DNA of 64,000 nucleotides from Megascapheus bottae (GCA_024803745.1 JANJXV010000014.1:1770001-1834000), one strand, 5' to 3'. Positions 11,076-23,369 are shown, counted from the stretch's first letter. Numbers and translations: made by a program. Notes: generated by a model not told the origin, from the letters alone.

Positions 11076-11320
11076 CAGAATGTTCTGTTCGATGCCATTT
11101 ATCCTTGATGATAGAAAATTGCGCTGTTGCCAGGACGCTGCCGCCGCGCTGAAATAGAGGGCAGGAGCCACATTTCCATTTTCCGGCTTGAAAGCTATTC
11201 AAATGAATTTGCAGAGAGGGGGGGAAAATCTAGCGATAAACAAATGAGAATAAATCGAGTTCCCCTTTCCATTCTTCCCTTTAAATGGGCAGCTCTTCAT
11301 TTCCCACATAAAGATTTTTG
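11076..11320. promoter_or_regulatory. Candidate conserved non-coding element
   Basis: Contains TTATCCTTGATGATAG, a CpG cluster CGCTGCCGCCGCGCTG (about 11,138-11,153), CTATTCAAATGAATTTGC (ATTCAAAT, octamer-like, next to ATGAAT) and AGCGATAAACAAATGAG. Sharp transitions between CpG and AT words without repeats resemble deeply conserved enhancers. It is not coding: the 76-codon frame shows no domain. Confidence 0.42.
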
Positions 11321-13784
11321 TTCATCAGTGTTTGGGAATACCTGGGAGAGTGTGTAAGCCAACGCAAGATTTATTTTGAGACTCTTAAAGTGACTAACCA
11401 CATAAACATTTAAAAGGAAAGTGTGTCTAAATATATATGAGGTATAAGATATATATATATATATATCATCCATACTTACTTCCACACAATTCTAAAGTAC
11501 AATGAAATATAAACTCAGCATTTCAACTGAATATAATCTGCAAGCAATGCTAGCATTGTTGGTAGTTATGGACTTCTTACTAGTTGTACGTATATGAATA
11601 TTGCCAGGAAAAAAAGTTTAAAGCCCTTGTTGCTGTAGTTTCAATTTCCAGATGCCTTGACATGCAATTGTTCTGTGTGTCTTAACTGATTTAAACACTC
11701 TCCTCTTAAGACAAAATGAAATAAGAGTCACCATTATGTTTTGCTTTCAAGTTACGTTTCCACATTTACTTTTTTCTTTTTAAAATTAGAAAGTACTAGG
11801 TAAAATAATTGATATTCTGTATCTCTGAAAGATGTGACACAAAGAGCACCTAACCTCACAATTACCTTCTTTTAATTTTATTGAAATTATTTTCTAGTTT
11901 AAAAAGATGACATTTTAGAATTCAAGGAATCATGATAAAGCATGACATTACAAATGCAAAATTAAAAATTATGAACTATCAAATTCTTTCCTTCCTTCCT
12001 CTGCAGCCCCCTCACATTGTATTTTAATAATTAAATTATTTTTATTATTGAATTCTTCAATTATTTTTCAGATATATAGGAAGTGAGAAAAGTTTCAGCA
12101 ACATAAAGGCCATTAGAGTACAAATTGATCTAGTACTTTTACACTAGGGAAAAATAAAAACCTCTGTTAACATGTAAAACCCCATATTTTTAACAAGAGT
12201 CCTGATTCTCTCTGACTACTGAGTTTTTCTATGTGGATGTTTTAGAGGATTAGGCCAACAAGCCAATGCTGGGCAAGCCAGGGATGCAAGCAGAATAAGA
12301 GGAGAGAATCAGGGAGAAAAAAAATGGGATGGAGAGTTGATATTGATGCTCTGAACTTTTTCAATAGAATTTTTTTTCAGCTGATTCCTTCCAGGCAGCT
12401 AATTGATAGCTAAAGATCGATAATAGATAAATAAATAAATAAATTTTTTGTTAAAATATTTGTGTATTAATGAAAAAGAGAAAAGTTCACCATGAGATAA
12501 GGTCCAATAAATAAACCACCCTAGCCTTTGTTGTGGTAATAACAACTTGAAATTTTCAAGTGATGAGACTTTGAGAGTCTATCTCCTTTATTTCTGACTC
12601 TGGGAATTGCGTCTTGAACAAACAACTTCTTTTAGCCTGCTGCTTTCCTAGTTGAGGCAACTCACTGGGGCCTTTGAACAAATTTCACCTCCAGGTAAAA
12701 GTTTAGGTTGGGGAACAGCCCCAGGCTTCCTGTATTCAGAGGAAGTGTGGGCACTCAGGCCCTCCCCCAGAGCTGCAGTATCTGAATCCCTCCCTTTCCA
12801 AGGCCTTTACCACTTACCCTGCGGAAACAAAAACAAAAAATACAAAACTTGACTCCTCTCTCTCTCTTTCCCACCCCTGCCACAGCATGCAGTAGGCCTT
12901 ATTCAAAAATAGGTAGAAGCTCTTTTGGTGCCTGGAGTGAGCAAGGGGTTCTTTGGAAGGAACTTCATTCCAGTCCTCTCTTTCTGGTCTATTCTGTGCT
13001 GTCATGGTCTCAGGTCATGTCCCTCCTGGGCTTCCAGGTAGAGTGGATGCTTTTCTGTAGTGTGGATTCAGGTGAGTGTGGGGGTTGGTGCATGAGCAGC
13101 CATCCAGAGGAAAGGAAAATATAGTTTAAACCTGAAGGAACTTTGGAGGAGGATGGGAATGAACTCATCCATGGGAATTCTGTACTTCTGTGCACTGTTT
13201 TACCGCCCCCTACCCCCACACCAGGAGTCAACTGGTCTAATGCTCCATGAGCATTAGGATTTCTTGTATGGGTGTCTTGTATGGGTGTATAGATTTCTTG
13301 TATGGTCTAGGTATACAGAATTGCTGAAAAGTTGAGCTTTTGATGAAATTGCTTGATCCAAAGACTTATAGGGTCACCTCCCAGGCTGAGAGAAACCCCC
13401 AGCTCATCTCTTCCCTCTCACATTCTGTTCTCTCAGGGAGCTCTGGATCCATATAAAACTGCTTTTATTGAGCTGGATGGTAGTCCCTCTTTTACAGGTT
13501 AAAATCAGGCAAATTTGGAGGAGGGAAGCTCCCCACCCCCACCCAAGAGGTGTGTACACTAAACATTACAACTGAAAGGGATTCTTTGTTTTCCCCCTTC
13601 ACCTTCTGAGATCCCAGAAATATGGTCTTACCTTTTCCCCTCAACAAAGGAAGCAGCAATTCTGAAAGGCTGGAAACACTCACTCTTTAGGGGTCCCCAG
13701 TATCCAGGAATGTCACATGCAGTGGAAACACAAAAGCTCAACATTTTGATATTTTAAAAGATTTTCTTCTCTTTTAAATCCTCC
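11321..13784. other. AT-rich unique DNA, no gene
   Basis: Contains an (AT)n tract (about 11,450-11,466), an (AAAT)n patch (about 12,428-12,445), a 15-nt palindrome CTTGAAATTTTCAAG near 12,547 and a small tandem repeat at 13.25 kb (listed). The 60-90-codon frames lack similarity to proteins. Confidence 0.5.
13253..13306. repeat. Short tandem repeat, CTTGTATGG motif
   Basis: Three copies of CTTGTATGG, two followed by GTGT and two preceded by ATTT. It looks like a small local duplication, possibly an emerging minisatellite. Confidence 0.75.
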
Positions 13785-14055
13785 TTGTAAATGCCTGGTT
13801 GTAGCAACGTAAAAGTGCTTTCGTGTGAAAATATGCAGCAGGGTTCCTTTCCCTTTTTAAGTGTACTGGCAGCTGCAAAACATTCCAAATGAGCTCGAAG
13901 GTCATTATGGTGGCTATTAATAAGATGACATTCAGTTCTGGCCTCATCAACTAGCCAAAAGCCTTGCTCCAGAAAATGAGAAAAGAGAAAGTGTGCTTAC
14001 AAATACAAAGTACTGTAAAGCCTGAATTGCTTCCAAAAATCCCAAATAACTTTTC
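13785..14055. promoter_or_regulatory. Candidate conserved non-coding element
   Basis: Complex, repeat-free sequence with TTTAAGTGTACTGGCAGCTG, CATTCCAAATGAGCTCG, AAGGTCATTATGG, CTATTAATAAGATGACATTC and no open frame. AAGGTCA (nuclear-receptor half-site type), CATTCC (TEAD type) and TATTAATA words occur within 80 bp. The assignment is by appearance only. Confidence 0.35.
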
Positions 14056-15425
14056 ATAGCTAGCCCTTGGAGTATAAACTGACCTCACTCAAGATATGTG
14101 TCTCTTGTGTTCCAAGACTGCATTTATACCTATTTCTTAAACCTCCAGAGCTTTGAGATGTGCAATGCAACCAGTAAAGAGTCATATTAACCCTGCTTTG
14201 ATCTCTGAAGGGAGATCATGGCAGAAAGCAGGTCACCACACAAATAGACACTGCTGTGAAAATAATCTCTTCTTTTCTTCTCTCTTTCTTTTCCTCCTTT
14301 TTCTTAAAATAAGCCTTCTTTCTCCACCCACCCTTCTTCCTTCTTCTCCTCCTTTATTTTCCTTGAAGATATTTCCCTTCGATTTAGAACATCCCTTCCA
14401 GTTGACAAACTAGAATGGATCATATTAACTATGAATAAATTGTGATGTAAAAGAAGGACAATTAAGCTTTTTAGATGAATCCAGTTTTTATCTTCCAGAT
14501 CTAGATACTAGAGTTAAGATACCTGCCATCTACCTGGTTATTTACATAAATAGATTGGACTGTGCTCCAAATGCAAGCCCCAAACACAACCTCCACAGGA
14601 CATTAATTACTTGAAAATAAAGAGTTGTATTTCCTTTTGCTTTTATTTTAACCCCTGGGTCTGTTCTGTAAGCATTGAATAATGGTAGCTAATCTGCTGG
14701 ATAATTTAAGACTTAAAGATTAGAAAGCCTATACTGACAATTTCAAAATTCGGTCTCAGTGCTTTGGCTAAGCAAGCTTAGGAGATGACAGATATGATAA
14801 AAGAACTGCCAAAAAACTAGACTTCATTACAACTAAAAAGTGTGATGTTTTTGTGGCTTTGAAAGAAATGATTGTTATAGAGCTCACTCAATCCAAATGT
14901 GTCCCTAAACAAACACCTACAAGGCTAATTTATTTTATACTACCTTATATTTATACATACAATACAATATTTCATTCTAGTTTCACATACACATATATAC
15001 AAAGATACAATGTTTTTCACTACTATACATGTGTGTTAATCAGTTATTACAGTTAATGTAGGTGAGCTACATACTCAAGTGATGTATAACCCTAACTCAT
15101 GTTAAATATATATATATGAATATGTATATATTATTCCCCTTATTTTCCAATTTTTTGTCTTATGTTCAACATTAACTTGCTACTAGATGTAGCTTATGAA
15201 GCTATACCTGCCTTGAGCTTCTTTTAGAAGATGTAGAATGGAGGAACATGTGCAGATATTTGAACTTGTAAAAAACGCTGTTTTCCTTCAAATCATTAGT
15301 GTTGGTTTTCATGTAACTTCAAGCTGATGATGACAGTCCAAATGATGTTGACACCAATAGTACCCAAATGCTCTTTACAAATAGGACAAAATATAGGAAA
15401 CTGCTTTGTATCACATATGTCCTTT
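14056..15425. other. AT-rich unique DNA, no gene
   Basis: Pyrimidine-rich run at 14,262-14,350 and short (TA)n at 15,105-15,130. No homology in the short frames and no repeat family identified. Confidence 0.5.
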
Positions 15426-15429
15426 TATT

Positions 15430-15643
15430 ATTTTTATTTTTTGTCAGTTGTGGGACTTGAACTCTTCAGCTCAAGGCCACTGCTCTACCACTTGAGCCAC
15501 AGCACCACTGCTGCTTTTCTGCTGGATAATTGGAGATGAGAGTCTCATGGACTTTAGTGCCCAGGTTGGCTTTGAACCATGATTCTCAGATGTCAGCCTC
15601 TTGAGTAGCTAAGATTACAGACATGAGCCATCATGCCTGGCCC
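15430..15643 (-). mobile_element. 7SL-Geo dimeric SINE
   Basis: The minus strand reads the 7SL-type head (complement of 'gagtagctaagattacagac'), the linker (complement of 'ttggagatgagagtctcatg') and the Geo monomer (complement of 'tgctctaccacttgagccac'). The A-tail lies at the low-coordinate side (TTTTATTTTT). Nearly full length and moderately diverged. Confidence 0.88.
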
Positions 15644-15754
15644 ATATATGTACTTACTTTTAAAATGTGTTTAACTATTGCTTTAGGAGCACTTCTTGGA
15701 TGTAAGACTAAAGCTGGAAGAGGAGTTCAGAGAGGAAAAGAGCAGAGCAGAGAG

Positions 15755-15819
<65 letters not shown>

Positions 15820-15880
15820 AAGAGACAGAGACAGAGACACACAGAGAGAGACAGAGAAACAGAGAGAGAGAGGAAGTGAA
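15755..15880. repeat. (GA)n microsatellite with degenerate flanks
   Basis: A pure GA core of roughly 30 units is followed by GAGACA and GAGAAA variants. The Arg-Glu and Ser-Leu frames on both strands are artefacts. The homopurine-homopyrimidine tract could adopt triplex (H-DNA) form. Confidence 0.96.
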
Positions 15881-15889
15881 AGAAAGAAC

Positions 15890-16748
15890 TACATGAATGA
15901 TTATCTGGATGGTCATAGATTGTGTACTATGGATTGTTCAGGACAGTTTGTTTTCTCTCATTTCAGTGATCTTCCTTGCCCTGATCCATTCTTTAAAATC
16001 TTATTCTAGAGAATTTGTAGCAGAAGTTATCAAAATATTACTTTATAGAATATTAGGGACATTTTATTGATATGGGTGTATTATTTAAAATATCACAGGA
16101 ATGCTCATTTTTAGTAATAGCAAGTTGAAAATATAGTTTGAACTGATCTGTTCATTGTACTTGTGACCTAACCTGTTTCCACAGTTCACTTTATGATCTC
16201 ACTTTGTACATATCTTCAAGTCAGAACTACTTTTTCTCTGGAAAAGTGCAATGTTGGTTACTTCTTAGTTCTTAAAGATAGCAATAAACATTCCATCCTA
16301 ATTATATTTGTAATTTTGTTAAAAATGTAATCTTTTCTGTCTGTTCTCTTTTAGTAGTATCCCAAGAGACTAGCATGTCGTGTGTGTAAGAAAAGAGAAT
16401 AGACCTCCTTGTCTTTTTAATTAAAGTTTATACTGTTCGTCAAAGTAGTAATTTTCTAGAAAAATTAAATCATTTTAGGTCATTATAGTTCCAATTGTCT
16501 GCCTTTAACATAGTTCTAACCAAACCTTGCCCTTTAAAAACCATTTTTATAAAGCAAAGATTAGTTGGAGAAGAATTCTAAGTTTAAAGAACTGAGATTT
16601 AGAAATCTAACTCTGCTTCTATGTGAGTGGATACAAATGATAGATTCTACTATGAATGCATGGTGTGATAATCCATGTTAACTTGTACACATGATAGCTC
16701 CCATTCCTGCTTATTGGAACAGCATCATTTTGAAATATATTATTATTA
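15890..16748. other. AT-rich unique DNA, no gene
   Basis: Nothing recognised. There are many short ATTA words but no clear clustering. Confidence 0.5.
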
Positions 16749-16749
16749 T

Positions 16750-16984
16750 AATTTATTTATTTGGTCAGTCATGAGGCTTGAACTTGGGGCCTGGGTGATA
16801 TCCCTGAGGTCTTTTTGCTCAAAGCTATCTCACTCTACCACTTCAATCCGCAGTGCCAATTCTGGTTTTCTGGTGGTTAATTTGAGATAAGAATCTGAAG
16901 GATTTTCCTGTCCAGTCTAGCTTGGAACCACTATCCTCAGATCTCAGCCTCCTAAGTATCCAGGGTTAAAGGTATGAGCTAAAT
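16750..16984 (-). mobile_element. 7SL-Geo dimeric SINE, diverged
   Basis: Complements of 'gggcttgaacttggggcctg' (with changes), 'ctctaccacttcaatccgca', 'ttctggttttctggtggtta' and 'ctcagatctcagcctcctaa' appear in the expected order. The AT-rich tail is at 16,739-16,760. Confidence 0.85.
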
Positions 16985-17152
16985 CTCTCTTTATTCTGAG
17001 GGCTGCAGTTCATATTTGTAGAAGTCACACTCTTCCTTTCCTAACAAGGTTGACACCAAACTTATCTAGTAGGCAATCAAGATATTGAATCAAATGACTG
17101 GGGAAAAAAGAAAAAGAATGGCAGTCATTTTCTCATAAAAATTATTATACTA

Positions 17153-17362
17153 TCTGGGTGCCACCAGTGGCTTAAGGTTGTAATCCTAGCTACTTAGGAG
17201 GCTGAGCTATGCGAATAAGGGTTTGAATCTAAGCAATTCTATGAGGCTCTTATACCTAAATAACCACCAAAAGACTGGAAGTGGAACTGTGGCTCAAATG
17301 ATAGAGCACCAGCCTTGAGAAAAAGCTAAAGGATAATGTTCCAGTACTAGCACCAAAAAAAA
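17153..17362 (+). mobile_element. 7SL-Geo dimeric SINE
   Basis: Head 'gtaatcctagctacttagga', linker 'aaccaccaaaagactggaag', Geo body 'ctgtggctcaaatgatagag' and an A-rich tail (CACCAAAAAAAAG). It lies 170 bp from the minus-strand copy at 16.75 kb, so the two form an inverted SINE pair. Confidence 0.88.
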
Positions 17363-17619
17363 GAAATGGAATAATTGCACACAAATTGCTTTACCTTTCT
17401 TAGCCACAGTTTCTTTTGGGTATGTGGAGTAATAGTAAAACCAACTTATATGGGAGTGGTAAAAATAACTGAGAGAAATTCTTGAACAATATTCAGCAAG
17501 GCGCTTTGTGAAAAGTGAATGTTCAAAGAACAATAGCTAATACTTAAAATTAGCATTGATATAATATTTTTATAAAGTATTCTCCCTCATAGATAAGCCG
17601 TGATGGTCCTTTTCATATG

Positions 17620-17970
17620 TAGTATTTTAACAAGACCTTGTAGTTTTTTCTTCTACATGGACTATCCTCTTATTCTAGGAAGTTCTCTCTGGCCCATTGA
17701 CCACCTTTTTTTTGCCTTTCTAATTAAGCTCATTGATGCCTTCCCTAGAAAATCTTCTCTGATGTTTGAAATTAGATACCCATTTTTATGTCCATTGCAT
17801 GTGCATTTATTGTACTTTGTAGATTTTATTGTGAGTATTGCTTTCCTTGTTTATCTCCTTGTTTGGAATATAAGTTGTAACTAGCACAATGTATCTTTCT
17901 CAGTGCTCACAAGAGAGCCTGATGAGTAGCAAATGATATATGTGTATTGGATGAATAAATATTCCATTTT
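17620..17970 (+). mobile_element. L2 LINE 3' relic
   Basis: Recognisable but degraded L2 tail words in order: 'tgatgccttccctagaaaat', then 'tatctccttgtttggaatat' (gain-of-divergence form of the 'ctagactgtaagctcc' part), and finally 'ggatgaataaatat'. From memory these correspond to the mammalian L2 3' end. Non-coding; the 94-codon frame is chance. Confidence 0.5.
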
Positions 17971-18539
17971 TCCTTTCTGTTTTGCTTGCATTTTTAAGTT
18001 GCTGTTGGATGGATTCCTCTACATTTACTTTTATTTACTTAAGAGAGTACAAAAGCCTATTATTCCCATGACAAATTTATGAACAATTTTGAATATGACT
18101 TTATCTTTGAATTTCTTAGCTTAGTTCAAGGATTCATGAACAAGCTGAATTATTTGTCCAGTATTTACATATTTAAATATCTAAGTGAATTAGAATATTG
18201 GTTATGTATATTTCTTGGATAGTGACTGAAATGATCTATATGCATGTTAATAGATTTCAGCTCCATAATGCCCTGGCCTAGTGGACTCTCAATACAGTCA
18301 TGTATTTAAAGGGATTACAAATATTTCAAGTCCATTTAAACTAAATTATCTGGCATTTTGAATTCCTAAAACTTATGAATAGAAATACAGGGAAATCCTT
18401 GTTATCGCAGGCTAATTTGAAGAAAGATTAGTATATAACTGCTATGTCAGTATCATAGAGTATTGTAATTTACCATATGAAAATATTTGCACAGCCAGCC
18501 ACCAGTACTCTATGAGTGAGATTCATAACTTGGTTCGCT
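17971..18539. other. AT-rich unique DNA, nothing identified
   Basis: No repeat or gene seen. Confidence 0.5.
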
Positions 18540-18690
18540 TATTAAGTAGGACAGAATTCTTTCTAATTATTTCATTAATTATCAGAAACAGTTGCTACTG
18601 GAGTGTTTGAGAGCAGTTTGTTTGCTTATGAAGATTAATCACCCCCTGCAAAGCTAATTTAATTAGATTGTAAACTCTTTCTTCCACCAA
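18540..18690. promoter_or_regulatory. Candidate homeodomain-site cluster
   Basis: Within 150 bp are TTCTAATTATTTCATTAATTATC, GAAGATTAATCACC (GGATTA/TAATCC-like variant) and GCTAATTTAATTAGATTG. The density of TAATT/ATTAG words is well above the surrounding AT-rich DNA, and the sequence is not a simple repeat. An enhancer role is inferred. Confidence 0.35.
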
Positions 18691-19252
18691 AGAAGAAGTT
18701 AGGCCAGTTCCTTATTAAGGAATTATTAAATGTTTCAAAGGCATAATGTCCAAATTAACTAGATTTTCCCAGAATAACTTAATAAATATATGCATGAAGT
18801 GATGATAATGACAATTCCTGCTGTTTTGCCCAAGCAGACCATAATTAATATTTACTACCTTTCTCCTAGTCTCTGCAAAAAAATAGAATAAAACAATACA
18901 ACATTTAAAAAGAAATTTCATTTCATTCTGAGAACAATAGAATTTCCATTGACAAAGATGTAGTGGAGTCTTCAGCCTTAAAACTAGATACATTGATTTG
19001 GTTGTGAGTCTAAAGAATGACTCTCACTGAAAACTGCAAATAGAGATTGGGAAAGTTCATGTCACCTGTTTTTTTTTTGTTTTTAGATGACATACTCCCG
19101 AGTCATCAAAAAACAAAACAAAACAAAACACATTGACAAAGCTGACATGCTTCCATGAGGCATTTCAGTTTCCTCTTCAGACCATATGGATTGAAAGGTG
19201 GAGATGGAGTGACAGAAATTGCATTTTGTCATGAAAAACAAAAAGTGTGGTA
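18691..19252. other. AT-rich unique DNA
   Basis: A 92-codon minus frame (18,715-18,993) has no homology. A short AAAAC tandem lies at about 19,109-19,131. Confidence 0.5.
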
Positions 19253-19550
19253 CCAAGTGCTGGTGACTAAAATCTGTAATCTACCTACTCAGGAGGCTGA
19301 GGTCTGAGGATTGATGTTCAAAGCTAGCTCAGGCAGGAAAATCCATAAGACTCTTACCTCCAGCTCAAGAAAGCTGGAAGTGGTGCTGTGGTTCAAGTGG
19401 TAGAGCAGTAGCCCTAAACACAAAGAGGCCCAGAGACAGCACCCAGGCCCAGGGTTTAGCCCCTGGACTGGCAAAGAAAAAAGCTTTAAGACATGGCCTA
19501 AGCCCTGAATTCAAAATGCAGCACCAAAAATAAAATAAAATAAAGTAAAA
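19253..19550 (+). mobile_element. 7SL-Geo dimeric SINE with long 3' end
   Basis: Head 'actcaggaggctgaggtctg', Geo body 'tggtgctgtggttcaagtgg' and box-B-like end, followed by an extra segment 'cctaagccctgaattcaaaa' that looks like a second copy of the Geo 3' part ('gagttcaag' type). It ends in an (AAAAT)n-like tail. The extension suggests partial duplication at the 3' end. Confidence 0.82.
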
Positions 19551-20663
19551 TAAATTGTGGGATACAGAATCCTACGATTAGGAAATAACTAGTAAGAAAA
19601 ATAGTATGTTTGCCATGCCAGCATATCTTTCCAGTTCTGCCACTTCTTTTGTGGTACTTACTATTTATTTATGCTTCACATCTTTCTATGAAGGATTTGA
19701 AGTGGCTTTAATAACTGACATGTAAGACAAAACAAATACTTCACTCTGCCCACTCTCACTTCAGACTCAAGTTATGGAGTTAAGCTCAACAGGCTGACCA
19801 AGAAATTTCTGCCAATAGAACTGTTCATTAGCTGGTTTTGTTATGAACACAACAACATGAATAAAAAAAAAACCTACACTTTATTTTTCCTATGTAGATA
19901 ATATGGATTCAGAAAGACAACCTCCTTTCCTCTCTCTAAATATCAAAATCACTTTTTGTCACACAAATATGGCCTAACGAATCTACCTATGAACTTTACT
20001 GAAAAGATATTCAAACAGGGGTCTATGGCTTTCATTGGCATCTTACACCATGTGGTTCCTGAAAGTATAGTGTGAAAACTTTTTATTCTTTCAAATTGGA
20101 CCTCCCAAGCCTGTCTGTGAATTTTTATGCTTGAGTACCTACATATCTCCAAGAAAAATAAAGTTCAAACCACCACATTTTGCTTTCTTTCAGGTTCAAA
20201 CCCTTAAAAACCACCACATTTTGTATGGTTTCCACCTCAAACTGTAAGTTGGCATGAAGTCTTGCTAGATGCTCTGCTCAGGTCTAATTGTAGCATATGC
20301 CAACCTTGACAACATTTTTGGTGTACTTGGTACTATGTTGAAATGGAAGTGACATAGGCTGAGTTCTTAGCAATAGTCCTTCATTCTGAGTTTGTTATCT
20401 AATCCCATGACCCACCTTAATACATGGGGTCATTTTGATGGTTTTGGTCAATCCTTGTTACTCATGACATTTTACTGGTCCTTGCTTTTGCTTAGAACTT
20501 TGTACTTTTTTTCTTCTTTTCTTAACTTCACAGTGTGTTATTCCCATTGGATTGCAAACTTTGAGCCTAATAAGACTGATCTGTTTTTGTTAAGATCTGA
20601 ATGAGTTTCAGAATTGCTCTCTTCTAACAATTGAGAATTTCAGATGGAATATATGATTTTCTT
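19551..20663. other. Unique DNA with a short direct repeat
   Basis: The 16-mer AAACCACCACATTTTG occurs at 20,168-20,183 and again at 20,209-20,224, each preceded by a TTCAAA word. It is probably a local duplication. No gene is seen. Confidence 0.6.
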
Positions 20664-20758
20664 TCCTCCTCCTCCCTCCTTTTCCTCCTCCTCCCTCCTC
20701 CTCCTCTTCCTCCTCCTCCCTCCTTTTCCTCCTCCTCCTCCTCTTCCTCCTCCTCCTT
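20664..20758. repeat. (TCC/CCTTTT)n pyrimidine repeat
   Basis: Imperfect CTC/TCC tandem with a repeated CCTCCTTTTCCTCCTCC module. It lies directly at the tail end of the next SINE (minus strand), so it probably grew from the SINE A-rich tail. Confidence 0.95.
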
Positions 20759-20764
20759 CTTTTT

Positions 20765-20995
20765 CTTTTTTGTAAGGCTTGAACTTAGGGCCTAGGCACT
20801 GTCCCTAAACTCTTCAGCTCAAAGCTACTGCCCTACCCCTTGAGTCACAGTGCCATGTCTGGTTTTCTTGTGGTTAATTGGAGATGAGTCTCAAGAATAC
20901 TTTTCTTCCCAGGCTGGCTTTGAATTGTGATCCTCAGATCTCAACCTTCTGAGTAGCTAGAATTGTAGGTATGAGTCACTGGCACCTAGCCAAAA
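20765..20995 (-). mobile_element. 7SL-Geo dimeric SINE
   Basis: Complement of 'ggcttgaacttagggcctag', 'ctcttcagctcaaagctact', 'tctggttttcttgtggttaa', 'cagatctcaaccttctgagt' and 'ggtatgagtcactggcacct'. Full length. Confidence 0.9.
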
Positions 20996-21162
20996 TATAT
21001 GATTTCAATTTGCATATTATGACTATAACATTGTCATCTCCTAGTTAAACTTACAGTCTCTCCACAGGAGGTATACAGTAAATCTTTATTAGACATGAGT
21101 AAGTAGAAGTAGTGAATATACATTTTTTGAATTTGTTAATTTCTCTAAATTGTATTTATCAC

Positions 21163-21265
21163 ATAGGGGGAGCTGCTGGCTCAGTGTGGTACTGAGGATT
21201 GAATTGAGGACTTTGAGCTTGCTAGGCAAGCTGGTATTATAGGTATATACCATAATTCCCAAGCC
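21163..21265 (-). mobile_element. tRNA-like SINE monomer fragment
   Basis: 'tggtactgaggattgaattg' and 'gagcttgctaggcaagctgg' are the complement of an Ala-tRNA-derived ID-type monomer (box B then box A region). No Geo partner is present, so it is either a monomeric relative or a remnant. Confidence 0.6.
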
Positions 21266-23159
21266 TGAGACTGTTTCATCTGATCTCAGACTTCTGAGTT
21301 GAGTTTATGATGGATATAAGGGTAGTCAGTCTTCGAAGTTTTTCATCCTGTTTTTTCTTGTAGCATTGTCTAGAAGAGCAATTCTTCCTCCTTGGAAGAC
21401 ATTATAGAGTAGAAATGAAGCTGGGACACTTGCTGTCATCTCATAGTTCATTATAGGGGAAAAAGTACTGAAATTGGGTTGAAGGGGTTTCAGAGAATGA
21501 GGATATTAACCATTCCATAGCATGCTGCTGTCTTTTTCTTTTATGCACCAAAACTAGGAGATCCCTTGATAACTATGAATAGGAGACTCGGGGGAGACTA
21601 TTGGTGCTGGGAGAGGAAGAAATGAAAGTAATATTGGTAATTTGGGTCAACTAGAATCTTATATAAACAGTCCTAACACCTCCAATGCCACCAACATGAG
21701 GAGGATTCTTAAGGCCTTTGTGGAAGAGAAAAAGCATATCAACATTTATATGATAATTAAATTAAATTATCATTTATATTTGTAACTGTAAGCTGTAAAA
21801 TTACAGAAGTGTTCTTGCCTTAAGAACCAGGGCAAATGGACCCAAAGGCAGTGTTGACTCTCTTCATTATAGCATCTATTCTTCAGGAAAATTCCCAGAA
21901 CTTTCCAAATGTTTCATTATACTTTTCCTTGGTCTAGGACAGCCAGTGTCTCTCAAGAAAAATGAGACATGGAAAATTACAAACTTGGTGGGTGAAGTGA
22001 ACACATCATCCATCATCATATCATGTATCTTTGTAGAGCTGTGACTGAAATCATGTGTTTTCAGAACTTTTCATTTGTTAGCTGCCCCTAAAAAGGGGAG
22101 ATGCTTTAGCCTAGAGACAAATCAACTCCAAGCCACACAGAACCCAGAATTCACACTGCCCAACCAACTTCCTCAGATTCTCTCTGGTAAGTGAATTTAT
22201 CTCTGCTTGTTGTTTATCTGATTTCTGGAATCTACTTCTTGCCCCAAGCACATTGACAGATAAAGACAAACTATGTGCCCTTTTGCTACAGAGTTTTCTG
22301 TTTTCTAGCAAAACAAGGTCAAAATACCTTGAAGGCCTATCCAGAAAGAGTGTTTTCAAAGATATAGAACTTATAGATTTTTTTATGTACTATGGTTTAA
22401 AATATTTTTACAATCACTTTTATCTAGAGTGGAATTCTGGATATATCATTTTACTAGCTGGAATCAAGTTATTTTTCCTTCTCTAGCATGTAAAGAAGTG
22501 TAAATTATAGTACAGACTGCATAGGGTGGCTGTTAGGATTAAAAGATCTATTACATAGATGTATGTAGTTTGTGCTCAAGAAATGACAGTCCAAACCACA
22601 GTCTGGAGAAGAAGATTTGCTTTTTTAAACAGAATTACAGAATGTCTGTTTAACAAAGAATGCCACTTGGGTCCTACTTGTGAACTATGATAGGGACTGT
22701 GGCATTAATGTTCCTGCACCTGGATTGCCACATTCTCAGCCCCTCACTTGAATGTCTAGCTCTGGTTTGACTAGAAGTTAGTACCTGGGTTAGAATACTC
22801 TGGCACCATCTACCATAGCCTGGTGGAAGGCCAGTGAGTTCTTCCTGATAGTAACTCAGATTGCTTTTGACTCTTCCAGCTGCTCCTCCTACCTAGCCTT
22901 TCATAGTTTATTTTTGGGGTGTGTGTGTGGGGGGGGAGGAGATGTGCATTCTCAGCACTGCAGAAGTGGTAGTGGGTCTCATTACTGGGGCTCTTTGGCA
23001 TTCCTGGACCTGCTGTTAAGCTTCCAGTATTCACACTGCTCAACTAGAAGTTCAGGTGTTAGGTGGCCTGGTGCTATGTGTTGGCCTGGAAGAATGGGTG
23101 TGGTCCACTGAAAAACACTGAGAGTGCAATGAAAGGGCGGACCCTGAGGGAAATTTGTC
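21266..23159. other. Unique DNA, no gene
   Basis: Apart from a MIR-like trace at 22.52 kb, nothing is identified. The frames of 65-82 codons lack homology. Confidence 0.5.
22515..22590 (+). mobile_element. MIR SINE trace
   Basis: 'tagggtggctgttaggatta' and 'agtttgtgctcaagaaatga' follow the MIR 3' half in order. Short and diverged. Confidence 0.4.
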
Positions 23160-23369
23160 GAGCTTCAGTTATTTTTATTTATTTATTTATCTATTTTTTT
23201 GTAGGTGTGATTTTACTTCATACCATTTACTCTTGAGTTGTCAATGGATTCAGTTTCACTAGAAGGGTAAAGGCCACCGGTGCAGATAAGTTATAGAAAA
23301 AAAAGACAGAGGAAGGATAAGAGAACTTGAGATTCCTGCCTTCAACATTGTCTCTTTTAGGCATATTTT

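Noticed and set aside
15623..16009. 128-codon frame with Arg-Glu repeats
   Set aside because: Made by the (GA)n tract and a SINE.
20168..20224. Direct repeat AAACCACCACATTTTG as a possible target duplication
   Set aside because: Only 25 nt separate the two copies and these carry no element; a local duplication is simpler.
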